Shown: positions 31,867 through 43,484, counted from the first letter of the stretch. The stretch is 64,000 nucleotides of DNA from Chalciporus piperatus (GCA_038093975.1 JBBPTG010000025.1:124001-188000); one strand, 5' to 3'. Notes: generated by a model from the letters alone, not told the origin. Translations and numbers: made by a program.

Positions 31867-33094
31867 ATGTCGGATGAGGAGGACTATTTGTCTGACAAGT
31901 TCCTCGTTGAGGCTACAACCTCCCAACCAAAGACATATGCCCGACGACGGCAGGAGGTCCTCAAGCAGAGTCAAATCAAGAATGAACAGAACCGAATCAA
32001 GAGCCAGCGCCAGCGGGAGCAGGAATCTCGAGAAGAAGGTCTCAGCAAAAGCCTCTTCGAGCACGCAACTGATGATAAGGATGGTGGAAAGAACAAGGCA
32101 TTGGGAATCATGATGAAGATGGGCTTCAAGATAGGCCAATCTCTGGGCCAGAGCAGCGATAGCTCCGCAATCCACACACCCCCTCCCCTAGGATCCTCGG
32201 AGGATGACACGACAGAATCTCCAGAGTCAACTGAACTACCCAAGGCGACGCACAAGATAGAACCACTCCCCCTAAACGAATGGTTAGGTTCGTCACAATG
32301 CCCCCCTTTATCTTATCATGTCGTGGGTTTCATCTAGCTTCTAGGCAAGAAGGGGATTGGATTGGGGAAACGCCAAAGATCACCAGGTGCCTCGGAGCGA
32401 TTGGCGAAAATGGCGAAAATGGCTGAAGGAGCTAGTAAAGAGGATTTCCGAGACCGATCGCGTCGGGAGTACGAGGAGAGGCGCGCCGAGGGCCGTCTTG
32501 CGCCCGCGCAACGTACCTGCACGACGCTCGATGAAAAGGCGGGAATCACGGTCAGTCGTTCTTGATTAACCCCGAAGCATGGCTATATGATCTTTTTTTG
32601 TTGACTTGTTTCGTCGGCGCTCGCTAGTTCAACGTTCTCTGGCTCAATCCCAACGATCTCGATTCCATTCCCAAAGGATTAATGGACGCCCTGTCGGAAT
32701 TCACCCAACTGGTTTCTCCAATGTCTATCACTGGGAGAGGTAGCGAAGCATCTCGTTTGCGCGATCAGATGCGCGCAGATGCACTGCAACCTGTTGCTGG
32801 TGACGACAATGAAAACGCCCTAGAGGACAAGGCCAGCACGATAATAGAACAAGAGGAATTTCCGCCCGAAACGGTGGAAGAAGCTGCCTATTTTATCCGT
32901 CTAGGGGTAAGCAGGATAAGCACGTGTGGATACCAAGCTGACAGTTGTTTGTGTAGCCTCAAGATCGGCTGAGTTTAGTACTTGGATATCTTCGGGAGAA
33001 GTATGCGTATTGCTTCTGGTGTGGGACGCAGTACGAGGATGATGACGACCTGGGGAAAAACTGTCCTGGTCCGAGTGAAGATGATCACGACTGA
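31867..33094 (+). CDS. G-patch protein GPATCH11-like
   Basis: Four exons (31867-32287, 32345-32550, 32628-32906, 32957-33094) encode 347 residues. Residues 1-70 are acidic then a basic coiled coil (RRRQEVLKQSQIKNEQNRIK). The G-patch lies near residues 80-150, interrupted by a Ser/Pro/Glu insert: GIMMKMGFKIGQSLGQ, then NEWLGKKGIGLGKR. A middle helical part has RDRSRREYEERRAEGRLAPA. The C-terminal domain has the Cys-containing DUF4187 signature YLREKYAYCFWCGTQY, DDDDLGKNCPG and a terminal DDHD. Human GPATCH11 has this same order. G-patch proteins activate DEAH helicases in splicing or ribosome assembly, and the exact partner is unknown. Confidence 0.9.
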
Positions 33095-33382
33095 CCAATT
33101 CATCAGGGAGTTGAATCTTGCAGAGTGTGTCAAAGTGTATTATAATATACTAGAGGGAACGCATGCTGTGGATGATATACAAATGAGGGTCCAAGGATCG
33201 TAGAAGAAATAAAGATTTACAGCTGTCCGTAACCAGAGAAACAGGGAACGTGGGTAGATGGGCTGCTGCTGTAAAGACAGGAATGGCGAGCAACGTCAAC
33301 TTTTAGTATAGCGGGAGTAAAGAGGGAGATATGTTGATCAGTTGTCGCACAATGGGACGAGGAAGTCGATATCTAGAGTCCA

Positions 33383-34067
33383 TTAGTCAGATATACGAGG
33401 GGGTAGGAGTGAAGGTAGAGCGATAGTCTCCGGTCTTTCAGCGGGGGCCCGGTGTGGGAAGGAGGCTACCGTCGGTGAATTCTGCGGTGTTCTACGACGG
33501 ACATAAGATGAGATTGGAGTACTGGCGTGCAGTTCCCGCGAATTCTTGGAGAATTGCAGGGGTGAAGGCTTCTGCCGACCTGGCGACGGGGACAAACGCG
33601 GGGAGGTAGACTGGGAAGAAAAGGTCATCAGTTCCACGATCATTCCAACGTCCCGATCGACTCACTCTACGCCCACCCTCTGCCTCCTCAGCAGAGGGGG
33701 CCAGCGATGAAGCGCTAGTCTGTCTGATAGATGACTTCACATGTCTTGAGAACCTGTGATCGGATCGAAGGGGATGACTTACGCTAGCTGAAATATATGG
33801 GGAAAATCGCACGCCTCGCAGACGAGACGATCCATGCCGTCTGTCGACGTCCATGTCTCGGTGAACCGATTCAGAAGATACATTGAAGGTAGATGATACG
33901 GGACTGCAGCTCGGATTTGAGCTGGCAAGTGAGGAGACAGATGAAGTTGAACCGGAGCGGGAACGTGTTGTGGTGATGCGAGGGGGACTCGGAGAGGGCT
34001 CAGTCTTAGGCTCGTTGTCAAGACCGAGGGAAGCCATCAGTTCGATGAAGGAGGGGAGGGCAGCCAT
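33383..34067 (-). CDS. small Ser/Pro/Arg-rich protein, function unknown
   Basis: Three exons (33783-34067, 33666-33719, 33383-33610) encode 188 residues. A short ordered N-terminus, MAALPSFIELMASLGLDN, precedes a long Ser-, Arg- and Pro-rich region with SPSPPR and SPRLSPSPGR sites, which look like proline-directed kinase targets. No domain or membrane helix is visible. The middle exon rests on an intron of 63 nt and keeps frame; an unspliced reading through both introns also stays open for a while, so the model is moderately certain. Ser-rich small proteins with a short N-terminal helix are common in basidiomycetes. I assign no function. Confidence 0.55.
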
Positions 34068-34725
34068 TTGGGCGGAAATGGAGAGAAGAGTGGGTGGCGG
34101 CCTTGGAGAGGGTTGCGGGCAAGGAGGCGGACATCGTTATAAGCAAAAAGGACGGGACAGGCGCCTTGGATACGCCCCACGGTTGTCAGGAAGACAACGT
34201 ATGAACGGTTGTCAGCATCCACGAGCGTAACCTTGCACCTGCAGGCGTTGTTCTCCGAATGTTGCATAGCTAACAATTATAGGTTGAACCCAGGCTCGTC
34301 GGCAAGGTGATCCTCCCCGGGCTAATTACCCGACATAGCTCTCCGGTCCCGAACCGAACAGGCGGTGGCGGGTCTGATCCAGATTCCATAGCACAACTGG
34401 TGACTTTGTTTCAGATTAGCTCTCACCGAGAGGGCAAAGATCTGTTGCATGTTCCATAGTTTCTACGCCAAGTCTGTCATGGAATGTCTCACCAAGCAAG
34501 TTACCGTATCACCTGAACATAATGATTTTTTCACAAGCCACGCGTTGATCCACCTCGAAACATATCGTACGAGGACGTAGCCGGGTGTGATTTCCGCTTG
34601 GTTTCCAAGACCAACTTGAACCAGACCGTCGAGAACGCGGCATTAGACTAAATAACCCTAATTACCTAACGAGAGACTTGGTGTGACAGCGACGCGGTTG
34701 TGTCACATCTCTCATCTCTGCAGCC
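34068..34725. promoter_or_regulatory. divergent upstream region of the Ser-rich gene and RPB12
   Basis: These are 658 bp between divergent start codons. No coding frame is convincing, and no repeat is recognised. Confidence 0.4.
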
Positions 34726-35025
34726 ATGAACCAGCCGAATCAGCAGGGCACATCCAGTGGTGGAGGAGGTCCCCAAAACCCGCGTCAGGACACGGAATAT
34801 ATCTGTGCAGGTAGACATGACCTCTCAGGAACGTCGCGTTGTCTGACAATTGCTCAAAGACTGCGGCGCAAAAAATGAGATAAAATCAAGAGAACCCATC
34901 CGTTGTCGTGAATGCGGTCACCGTATCATGTATAAGAAGAGAACGAAAAGAAGTAAGCGTCTTTTTTTTCTCTGCGTGTACATCCATTTAAGTTCCCTCC
35001 AGTGGTCCAATTCGAGGCACGGTGA
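34726..35025 (+). CDS. RPB12: RNA polymerase I/II/III shared subunit RPABC4 (Rpb12)
   Basis: Three exons (34726-34810, 34860-34952, 35003-35025) encode 66 residues, near the 58-70 usual for the family. After a disordered Gly/Asn/Gln N-terminus comes the zinc ribbon: [12 protein letters not shown] with CxxC, then [20 protein letters not shown] with the second CxxC, and the C-terminal VQFEAR. This subunit is shared by the three nuclear RNA polymerases and buttresses their assembly. The last exon supplies just eight codons including the stop. Confidence 0.96.
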
Positions 35026-35467
35026 TGCATCCTGCAAAACATCACGGTTCGGAATCCCGAATGCTCGGCACTGGCACCGGCACAACACAGTGTGGTCCGT
35101 GTAGATTTAGGCTTATCCGCCAAAACCAACCCATCCAAGTTGCCAGCCTCGCGAAGAATGTCAGCTGGGTATAACGGATAGAGTACGATCGACAGTCTGA
35201 AACATGTGTATGGTATCTTGGAGTAATATTAGCGATGAAATGCAATCATGATACGAGTGACATTACGAGGAACTAATAAGTACAGTTATCGCCACATCGA
35301 ATTATTCGCTGTACCAGAGAGTTACAGTATATACTATTGGTACCCGGATGTAGTAAAGAAGATTATGGATCTAGGTAACAGTTAAGTGAGAACATAAACT
35401 ATATGCGAATACGATTCGGAGACCGAGAGCAAATGTATCAATGTTGAAGACGTGAAATCGCGGTACC

Positions 35468-36196
35468 TCACCACCGTCCAAGCTTCTTGAACCAAAGGTT
35501 TAGAAAGCACGTTACAACAATGCGGTCGAGGATGGTGACACAGCGAGGAGCTACCTTCAGTAGCTTTTCTTCTGAAGACCACGTCGCGACGTGTTTGTCC
35601 CTCGAGTCGATACACTGAAGATGACTGAGTAGGCGCGATCATTCAAAATGAACTATACTTACGAATATGTCCTTTCCATTTTCTCGTAGTTTCCACTTGT
35701 ACTCCATCCCGGATGCCTTGAACCTTCGGGACCTGTCCATCCACGTTTGAGTACGCTCATTAGTGCCACGGACTTTCCGAGCTTACTGGCTGCCATTCTT
35801 TGTTTTTCGCAAGTCTTTCAAAGAGACCTGAGAACAATCTCTGAGTCAGGGTGCCTATGTCACACGATCACCGGGGCCTACCTCGTCCACGCCAAACCAT
35901 ATCGTAGCATTGGAGCCGGAAGACCACTCTATTTGTCCGGCCGTCTCAAATATCAATGTGTCCATATTCTTGCGATGATAGGTCGTTGTGCCCGTAGAGT
36001 GACCGGTGATGGGATGCAAGAACTGCAAAAACAACGATAATGACGTGGACCAGGGTGAGGTAACAGGGGAGCCTACCTTGTAAAGTTCCAGTTCCTCTGC
36101 AGCATGTTCTATGACTTGGAATACACGGAAAGTGCGCATGTCCGTATTGCTGTCTGGGCTGGAAACTAAACGAAGTACAATGTCGGTTTCCGTCAT
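35468..36196 (-). CDS. DUF6593 domain protein 2
   Basis: Five exons (36077-36196, 35882-36022, 35787-35827, 35663-35732, 35468-35614) encode 172 residues. The order matches DUF6593: MTETDIVLRLVSSPDSNTD, a YHRKNMDTL strand, AGQIEWSSGSNATIWFG, SLKDLRKTKNG, SQSRRFKASGMEYKWKL, FCIDSRDKHVATWS and the C-terminal helix ILDRIVVTCFLNLWFKKLG. All four introns are 48-54 nt and keep frame. The family has no established function that I know. The protein is distant in sequence from the first DUF6593 protein at 25829-26644, so it is not a recent duplicate. Confidence 0.82.
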
Positions 36197-36720
36197 GTCA
36201 GAGTGAATGAAGTGGACAACGAGGTGCTAGGAGGTGCTAGGCAAATTTTTGGTGAACAAGTGTCAAAGACCTTTAAATGGGCAATTATTGATGGCGTACC
36301 TATACATTGAGCGCAGGATCGATCGTATCTCCTGCCTTGATCCGAAAAAAAATCTTTTTAGAAATGAAACCAAGTTTATTGAGTGAGGTGCAAAATGGTA
36401 CTATGTGACTTATACAAGCGTTACCTGTACGTGATTCAACGTCCGACGTGTTGCGAAATCCAGGAGTCACCGAGCCGTCCATAGTACAGAAAACCTGCCA
36501 TGGTTCGAATCCAGGGACCAGAATGATGGAGACGAGTTTCATTGGATCTAATTTCCGGCGAGGATCGAGAGAGTCGATCTTCGCTTGAAGAGTCGATCGC
36601 CACCTCGGTGCCCACTGTCTGGGTTAAACGGTTGACCATTGACATGACTGACGCTTCGGGTGAAAGATTGGTACACGGAAACAATCTCCAAGGATACTCG
36701 TCTCCACAGATTGAGGGGAG
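36197..36720. other. intergenic with short unconfirmed frames
   Basis: Overlapping short frames on both strands (36300-36542 minus, 36542-36739 plus) lack family features. A direct duplication GAGGTGCTAG/GAGGTGCTAG lies near 36220-36240. I annotate no gene here. Confidence 0.4.
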
Positions 36721-37078
36721 ATGGAGCAACCGCCTCTAAAAGTGGAAACCAGAGACGACCACGCGTACGAGCTGGTCGGACCAGGCTGGACCAGGCTGGA
36801 CCCTGCAGGCCAAGTATGGTCGAGTGAGGTGAGTCAAAAAAAACTGGGTGTTGACAAGGAAACAAATTACTTGTCAGATGAGGTCTGATCTCAACAGTGC
36901 AGAATTCGCAACGAAGGGTGCCTTGCGAAAACAAACACGCGAAGGAGGGACTCGAGTCGAGCTATCCACTGGCATGTTGCTGTTTGGGGAATATATCGAA
37001 TCCGGCTGCAGGTAAAAAACGACTCATCCTTACTGGCCCTGACATGTAACCCTGACATTTAGTGTGGATTGTGGATAA
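36721..37078 (+). CDS. possible 85-aa protein, function unknown
   Basis: Three putative exons (36721-36828, 36878-37011, 37063-37078) joined by 49- and 51-nt GT-AG introns with good donors give an 85-residue frame. It contains HAYELVGPGWTRLDPAGQ and a GTRVELSTGMLLFGEY segment, and ends CSVDCG. A tandem repeat of about 11 bp (GGACCAGGCT) lies inside exon 1. A 128-residue antisense frame covers the same DNA. The spliced plus-strand model is preferred because two independent introns preserve frame, but there is no family match and it sits beside a truncated repeat, so it could be spurious or a gene fragment. Confidence 0.4.
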
Positions 37079-37498
37079 CGATTTGTCAAGCATACCCAGG
37101 GCTACCCAGGGACAGAGGCAATGAACCATGGCATGTGTACCCTGTCGACTTTTATTGCGATCTGCCCACAGTCTGCTTGGCCAGCCTCCCAAAGTGTGGT
37201 ACGTTATTTTGACGCTTTGCAGATGTCGTTAACATGTACTCGGCTCGGGAGACCGGTCCAGGAGAATACCTAATATGGGAGTCTCCGGTTGTCACGGGGA
37301 CACCGCCATCGGCATGGGATGACGCGATTTGGATGCTGTCAGCACCCGTCGGCACGGCAAGAGGACACCACCGAGGAGGCTAGTGACTGCGACCAGCGCT
37401 GAACCATTTGTCTGCCGACGCTGACAAAAACCATCCAGATATTCTGCGCAGCAACTAGTAATATCTGTTTAGTACTGACGAACGTATCCAATATCGCA
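37079..37498. other. intergenic with a truncated repeat copy
   Basis: This is the upstream region of the bZIP gene. It contains the third, shortened copy of the 143-bp element (37168-37226), followed by a stretch with no recognisable feature. Confidence 0.5.
37168..37226 (+). repeat. 143-bp interspersed element, truncated copy 3
   Basis: Corresponds to the last 75 or so bases of the element at 62869-63011, with two small deletions (6 and 9 bases) and the hairpin half missing. It shares CAGTCTGCTTGGCC, GCCTCCCAAAGTGTGGT and the 3' end ACGTTATTTTGACGCTTTGC, and stops at the same AGATGT. Confidence 0.8.
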
Positions 37499-39390
37499 AT
37501 GCCTGACGACAACCCAAGAAGTCATTCCGGTGAAATTGACATTGTAAGTGTTGACCCAATTCGAATGTGTAATGGATATAATGGATACTCACTGGATAAA
37601 ATTATCTAGGACTCAGACGATGAGTCGCAAGCAGAACACGAAACTCAGGACCAAGGTCCAGGCAAGCCAGGAAGGAAGAAAAATCCAAAGTTCGTCCCAA
37701 ATCTCGTAGCTCCTCTCTGTTTGCCGACTTTTTTCACAGTTCTCAAGCTTCTCGGAGAGACCAGAATCGTATAGCTCAGCGAGAGTTCCGTTTGAGAAAA
37801 CAACAGAGGGTGAGTTGCACCGTATCGCAGGACCACGGCTTGTCGCTGAGTGGTGGCCATGATCTAGATTCGTGATCTCGAGGCTCGCGTAGAGCTCCTT
37901 TCCGGCTCGCAAGATGAAGCATTTACCGACCTACGAGCAATTATGAAAGGTTCGTACATACATTCGTGAGGTTTCAAGCGTTGGTTTTCATCTCCGTGTT
38001 CAGACCTGATGGCTGAAAACATGACCCTACGTAATTTGCTCAGGACTGTTTCTGGGTTCATCGCCGAAGGAAGTGGTGGTATGGTACAGAAGCTTGGCTT
38101 TGAGATGCACGAATGGACTGCTTTCCTCAATAAGGCGGAGACGGACACTGCTTGGGAAAGCTTTCAAGCTCGCAGACACGACCGAAATTCGTCGCTGTCG
38201 TCGAATGCTATTCCTTCACTGCTGGGCCCGCAATCCACTGCCGCGAAGCGGGCCGCAGAAGACGACGCAATCGGCACTAGTCGTTTGAAGAAATCTAGAA
38301 CAATGAGTGGCGACGCCTCGACAGACAGGCACGACAATTATCACCTACTCATGTCAATGAGCACTGCTGTGCCTCCCCCTCATCCGCCGACCACTTCTTT
38401 ATATCCTCCACCTGCGCGATCCCCACAGGAAAATATTTTTTCGGACGTGCTGCGTAATGGTCATGCGAATTCCCCTGTCTTTATGGCACCCACTCCTGCT
38501 GGCACCCCTGGGCATTATCCCACGCCTTCGACATCTAGCACATACTCATCATACATGCCTCCAATTGGTATCAGCGTCGACCAGGGGATGAATCCGCTAC
38601 CCTATCCGCCCAGCAAGAACGAACTGGTAACCTCCCAGCAACGTACCCTGGCCACTCCGCAGAATGACGAGCCTGACGACGAGGAGGCGGCAATGTTTGA
38701 GTTGAGAGATCCAAAGAAAATCGAAGCCGTCAAGCTTATCAAGTACGTGACCAATTTCAATTTCTCACAAGTTGTCTCGCAGCGTATAGGCTAATCTGAT
38801 TGGTAGGTACCATCTCGACAACTACATGCGAAATAGTGCATACTGCTTGCCATCATCATTGCGTCCTACTCTGGTTCAAAGGTGGATTGCATTTCCTTTG
38901 TCGTATTTCGAGTCCCTAATCTATTGTTTCCTATAGAACTGTCAATCATGGTATGCTTCCCTGTCTTTGTGTCGTGTGACACCACTGACGCAAAATAGAG
39001 AGTGCTATTGACCGCATCGTCCATCCTGAATTGCGGGATCGCATCATCCTTTTGCGAGGTCAGGAGGCAATTTTTTGTGCAGCAACTGACACACTGAACA
39101 TGCTCTAGGCCAATTTTCCTTGGCCGACTGCATATTTGACTACAAGAAGGCCATCAAACTGCACGGTGATGACGTTCTTGCACACAGCAACTGGGAGTTG
39201 GCTGAGTGGTGGCTGCGAAAATACTCGTTCGTGCAGTGTTCTCTACTTCGGCCAAACACTGACTTGCCTGAATGACAGGTACTTGATCGATAAGGCAACC
39301 CTCAATATATGCAACCGCTGGAGGCGAGATCGAGGCGAAAGTGAGCTCTCCATGTCTGATATTGGTGCTCAAGGAGACTCCGATGCATAA
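37499..39390 (+). CDS. bZIP transcription factor with DUF3425 region
   Basis: Ten exons (37499-37543, 37610-37689, 37740-37809, 37868-37949, 38004-38742, 38807-38881, 38937-38950, 38999-39058, 39109-39226, 39279-39390) encode 464 residues. An acidic start is followed by the basic region QASRRDQNRIAQREFRLRKQ and a leucine zipper (IRDLEARVELLSGSQDEAFT). The NxxAQxxFR core is of the fungal AP-1-like class. The middle is Ser/Pro-rich. The C-terminal 120 residues (HPELRDRIILLRGQFSLADC, ELAEWWLRKYSYLIDKATL) match the DUF3425 region found in fungal bZIP factors. It is nuclear and DNA binding, with target genes unknown. Exon 7 is 14 nt. Confidence 0.9.
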
Positions 39391-39677
39391 GATAATCCTT
39401 TGTTCTCTATAATGTCTATGTTTAGGCGAGAGGGGTAAATAGTGTATATGTAAGATGAGGGACATTTATTTCTGAGGATTCTGACGAAAGAGTACGGCAA
39501 CCCGAAGGATGCGACCGACCTCGATAGGTATCACACGTAGCCTAGCCATAAGTAACGCTGAACACTCTTTTCGCCATTCCAATTCCCAGGGCTGATAGGA
39601 CAATAGTAGGCCAAACTGTACTGAGCCAAACGAATGTGGTTGCATAAGGAGGCACTCACAAGAACATGTTACGCAGA

Positions 39678-40044
39678 TCACCAGGAAGCTTTCTTGACAC
39701 CCGGAATCTCATTGTTCAATGCCTTGAGTCGGAATTGGTACTAGAAAGGCTCAGCCGGGAGCAAGGCATGACTCGAAGACCCAAACACATACCCTGCAAA
39801 GGCCAAACTCGCTGATGACACCTCGTCCACGCCCAGTCTCCGTACATCGATTGACTACGGTTGTCTCACGACTGTACTTGGCGAATGAATTGAGCTGGAG
39901 TTGGGCTTGGTGTCGAACGTTGGGAGGAAGTGTCTCATTGCGAGCGACGGAGAGGTAAGCTCGTCGCATCACCTCATTATCTTTGACTCCTTGGCGCGCT
40001 TTCATGTCCCGAAGGACACGAATGTTGGGACGGAAGTTTGGCAT
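39678..40044 (-). CDS. MRP2: mitochondrial 37S ribosomal protein uS14m
   Basis: Two exons (39793-40044, 39678-39740) encode 104 residues, the size of bacterial S14. Hallmarks are NFRPNIRVLRDMKARQ, ARNETLPPNVRHQAQLQLN, NRCTETGRGRGVISEFGLCR, and the C-terminal YQFRLKALNNEIPGVKKASW, the standard end of the family. It lacks the zinc-binding cysteines, as in most mitochondrial S14 proteins. A TTG start eight codons upstream is in frame, but the ATG is used. The symbol follows yeast. Confidence 0.94.
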
Positions 40045-40275
40045 GTCGGCGCGATGTAGCTTGAGCAAGTACTACAAGTAGTAGTACTAGGTACTTACTG
40101 GTGGACTTGTAGCATCAAGCCAAACAATTGTCAATAGACCATAAACTTGAGCTCGCTAACAACTGTACTCAAAATTTTTTGTACATTGCGGATATGGGGA
40201 AAGAAGTGGTAGGTTTTTGTCTGCAACGTCGTCTTCTCCAAGTTGTTCATCCCGTCCGTCACTTAAAGCTATAGA

Positions 40276-40515
40276 ATGCCCGGAATCCTTCGCATAACAC
40301 ATCGGCAGCGTCGCACATTCATCTCAGCCCTCTTTGGGCTTACATTCTTTGCCTCGGTCCTGACCGTCTCCGCGTCAAACATCCTACCATGCCCTATGCG
40401 GCCTGACCGAAGCTATCACGCGGACAGTGAACGGAAAGTGCACGGGAGCACGGTTGCTGTTGTGGAGAGAAGGCCGAGACGGTGGATACAAGAGAAAGTT
40501 GTACCCCAACATTGA
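40276..40515 (+). CDS. small single-helix membrane protein, function unknown
   Basis: A single 79-residue frame starts MPGILRITHRQRR, has one hydrophobic helix at about residues 14-34, then an LPCPMRPD motif and a basic VVERRPRRWIQEK tail. A short basic N-terminus followed by one helix is typical of mitochondrial inner-membrane assembly factors, but I do not recognise a named family. An upstream ATG with a 60-nt intron would shift frame and was rejected. It lies convergent to the MFS gene. Confidence 0.5.
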   Translation: MPGILRITHRQRRTFISALFGLTFFASVLTVSASNILPCPMRPDRSYHADSERKVHGSTVAVVERRPRRWIQEKVVPQH

Positions 40516-40782
40516 GAACCATTTCACCAGCGTTATGTGCGCACAATCAATTCAATTGTCCACACCAGGTTCTGCAGCAGGCCTCCATGCGTGCTTCACC
40601 GTGTCGCTGATGGTGCTGTGTCATTAACCCGACACAATACCGAAATGATCTGTTATTAAATGGAATGGGTATACGGAAAGGTCTGGGCCATCTCTATGTG
40701 GTACTACAAATTGCAACTGTCCCCGTACTTGGAATCACAGGGACGATAGCGAATTAGGTAGCAGGAGGATTTGTGAGGATGA

Positions 40783-43484
40783 TCACTCTGCCCCTCCCGA
40801 TCTATTGTGTCCGTTGCGTTGCTGGCGATAATGTTCTTCCTGTTCTTCATGGGTCCCTCTAGAACGAGCACCGCATCGGTGAGCACGAGGGAACAGGGGT
40901 GAAATAAACCGACGCACGGTAAAGGATGCTCCTCAATGGGTATGCAAGCTATGAATACGAGAACGTTGATCGCGATCTGAGAAATGAAAACCACACGCAA
41001 TGCATCCGCATACGAGTCTACTGCCGCTTTCCGAAGAGAAGGAGGAAGGTCTGGAATCGAACTGATCGAATGCCTAATGAACGTGCTCCCTTAGAATAGA
41101 AACGTGGATAGTACTGCAAGATGTTTCGTACCGAATCTCTTCTATGATCTGGGCATGGGGTAAAGTGTCAGCATGCATAAGAAACAATTCATATCAACTT
41201 CGCCGCTGACATCTAACGATCCAGGCCCAGTTATTCGCTGCCTCAGTTGGCGGAGCAGAACGCTCTGGAGCAGTGCGCCAGATAGACTGACTCCGAGAAC
41301 CTGTCCAGTGGTGCGGAAAAGATATGTGACTATACGGTGTATACATCAAACCTTGCAGTGATGGGGATGAAAACGTGGGGCTCACTTCCGGTTGCAACAG
41401 CCATATCTTCTTTGTAGACCCCTGCGATCATCGCCTGTATAGCTCCAGCTTAGGATGACCGGACGATAGATAATAAAATACTGACAATTAAAGTGGAGGT
41501 TATCAGGCTGGCCATTCCGAACCCCTGTGGTACGATGTCAAACCACAAGTGAAAAGCCGAGGTGTTGTCGCCCCATAAAGAAACGAGCACAGTGGCTAAT
41601 ATGCACAGCGCAGCGGAAGCCAATGTAAGATTGTATAATTTCCCAGTTCTGCGCATCCACCTGGACGAGTGGAAGATCAGAAACAACCTCCCTCAAATCG
41701 AGACGGACTTGCCAGCCAGCTAATACGCTGCCCGTGGACAGTGCGGCCTAGGAAAGTGAGTCACGAGTCATGACACGATGGGTGTGTGGGACATACGGAG
41801 TGCGGCAATAAATGGAGACCTATTGATTAAAATTAGATGACATGCATCAGAATTGACCATGTTCCACTTACCCGCGTTTGTGGACGAGGTCAGCCTGACC
41901 GCAGAAAAATATAATGGCACATTGTAAAGCTGCAAGGGAAAGGAAAGGTCATTACAGATGGGTGTTAGTTGTTTCCCACACTAACCATGGAGAATGCAGT
42001 CATTGAGCCCAATAAATTGGCCAATGAAACGGCCAACGGTGTTCGTTGCGTTATTAAACGCAGCGGCATTACGGGATAAGGCGCCAATCGCGCCTCGACG
42101 TATACGAATGCCACCCAGAAGATAGCGCTCACGGTGATCAGTCCCCAGATCAACTGGTGTGACCACGGGAGCTCTTCTGCTGTTTTCAGGGTGAAAGCTA
42201 AGAGCATTCCTGCAACAGCAACAACCAATGTGAATGAGCCGAGGAAATCTATCCGACGAAGCTTCGAGGCTGTTCCTTCGTTCGCGATAGCATCAGGTAA
42301 CTTAATGTTGACCTTGAGTGCTACCAGCGTAAAAGAAACAAGTAACAGTGGTGCCTGGCCAGAAGGGTAAATCATCCTCGTGAACCGGCCACGCAAGAGG
42401 GACGATGACTAACCTGCAAAAGAAAAGCTGCGCGCCTACATGTCTTAAAGTAAGAGTGATACCAAACTTCTGGATCTTAATGCACCTACCATCCCCAGGT
42501 ATCGTTTATCCAACCCCCGAGTGGCCCGCCCAGGCCAGCTCCGAGACCGAACAATCTGGGGAAACCCATCAGATGACAAGAGGTGATAGAGTGTAGCGAC
42601 TCACACGTTTGCCATTCCTTGATATAGCCCTCGCTGTTTCCTGGAGAGGTAGGATGGTTTCATTCGTCCGATGACAAGCAATAAGTAAGCACTTACAACG
42701 GAACCAAATCAGTGATGGCAACGCTGCTAACTGACGAGGTGTCAGATTTGTGCTGAAACTGACCGAGAGTCATCTAACCTGTCATAACGCTGGAGTGACC
42801 CTTAAGCTTGAGTACACATCGCAATTTTGTATCAGCAGCGGTGGTGGTGGACATACCCTCCTCCGCCCATTCCGGCGATTGCCCGAGCAAGAATGAGCAT
42901 TTCCATTGATGGGGCAAGACCACACGCAATCGTTCCAGAACCTGAGATGTATTAGGAATAGGAAGAAGTCGTTCCTGGTGGGATCAACAAGACTCACCGA
43001 ATAAAGTCAAGCCGAGAAGCATTGCGCCCTTCCGTCCTAAAATGTCTGATAGTCGTCCTGATAGGAGGTCAGAACTACGACACGAGCAAGATTCTTTCGT
43101 TTCACCATATAGCGGGGTAAAACAACACACAGAAAGTAGGTATGAAGTACCGAGATACGAAGATTGTTCCGACTTGTTGAAGTAACTCCCGATTGGTGAC
43201 AAAAGTGTGGCGACGACTGTACCTGTTGAAATGAGGTTGGGAGAGACTCTTTAATTGCGGATCGACCAAAAGATACCATCTAGGGCACCCAGAAACACAG
43301 CACTCCAGAGACCAGAGACAATCCAGAAAAAATCGAGTCGAGAGACTTGATTCAACGGAAGTGGATTTACAGGAGTTGATGGTCCGGAGCTGGGTATGGA
43401 GTCATATGAAGACTGGTGGCAGTCAGACTGTTGAAGGAGTGGTCGGGTTTCCTTGGGGTCGCGTGAAGACGATCGGGAAGACAT
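40783..43484 (-). CDS. MFS drug:H+ antiporter, DHA2-type (14-helix class)
   Basis: Nineteen exons encode 571 residues: 43277-43484, 43106-43222, 42998-43057, 42857-42941, 42779-42789, 42697-42730, 42605-42640, 42490-42555, 42414-42435, 41986-42354, 41872-41929, 41797-41819, 41713-41747, 41486-41660, 41386-41434, 41211-41329, 41132-41148, 40918-41073, 40783-40858. MFS signatures: FLGALDGTVVATLL, the loop 2-3 motif GRLSDILGRKGAMLLG, ARAIAGMGGGGVMT and LGGPLGGWINDTWGWRAAFL (motif C region). About 14 helices are expected. The C-terminal TTGQVLGVSLSGALLQSVLL is typical of the DHA2/VBA group exporting drugs or moving basic amino acids. The donor after exon 13 is GC rather than GT. Several exons have 11-23 nt. 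The membrane (vacuolar or plasma) is undetermined. Confidence 0.93.

Noticed and set aside
36500..36515. GGTTCGAATCC, a perfect B-box-like word
   Set aside because: No A box at the right distance and no cloverleaf can be drawn, so it is not a tRNA gene.
36300..36542. Possible upstream exons for DUF6593 protein 2
   Set aside because: They can be joined in frame, but the ATG at 36196 already gives the expected family N-terminus and the extra part has no family likeness.
36548..36934. 128-residue minus-strand frame
   Set aside because: It has no domain, and overlaps a spliced plus-strand model supported by two frame-keeping introns.
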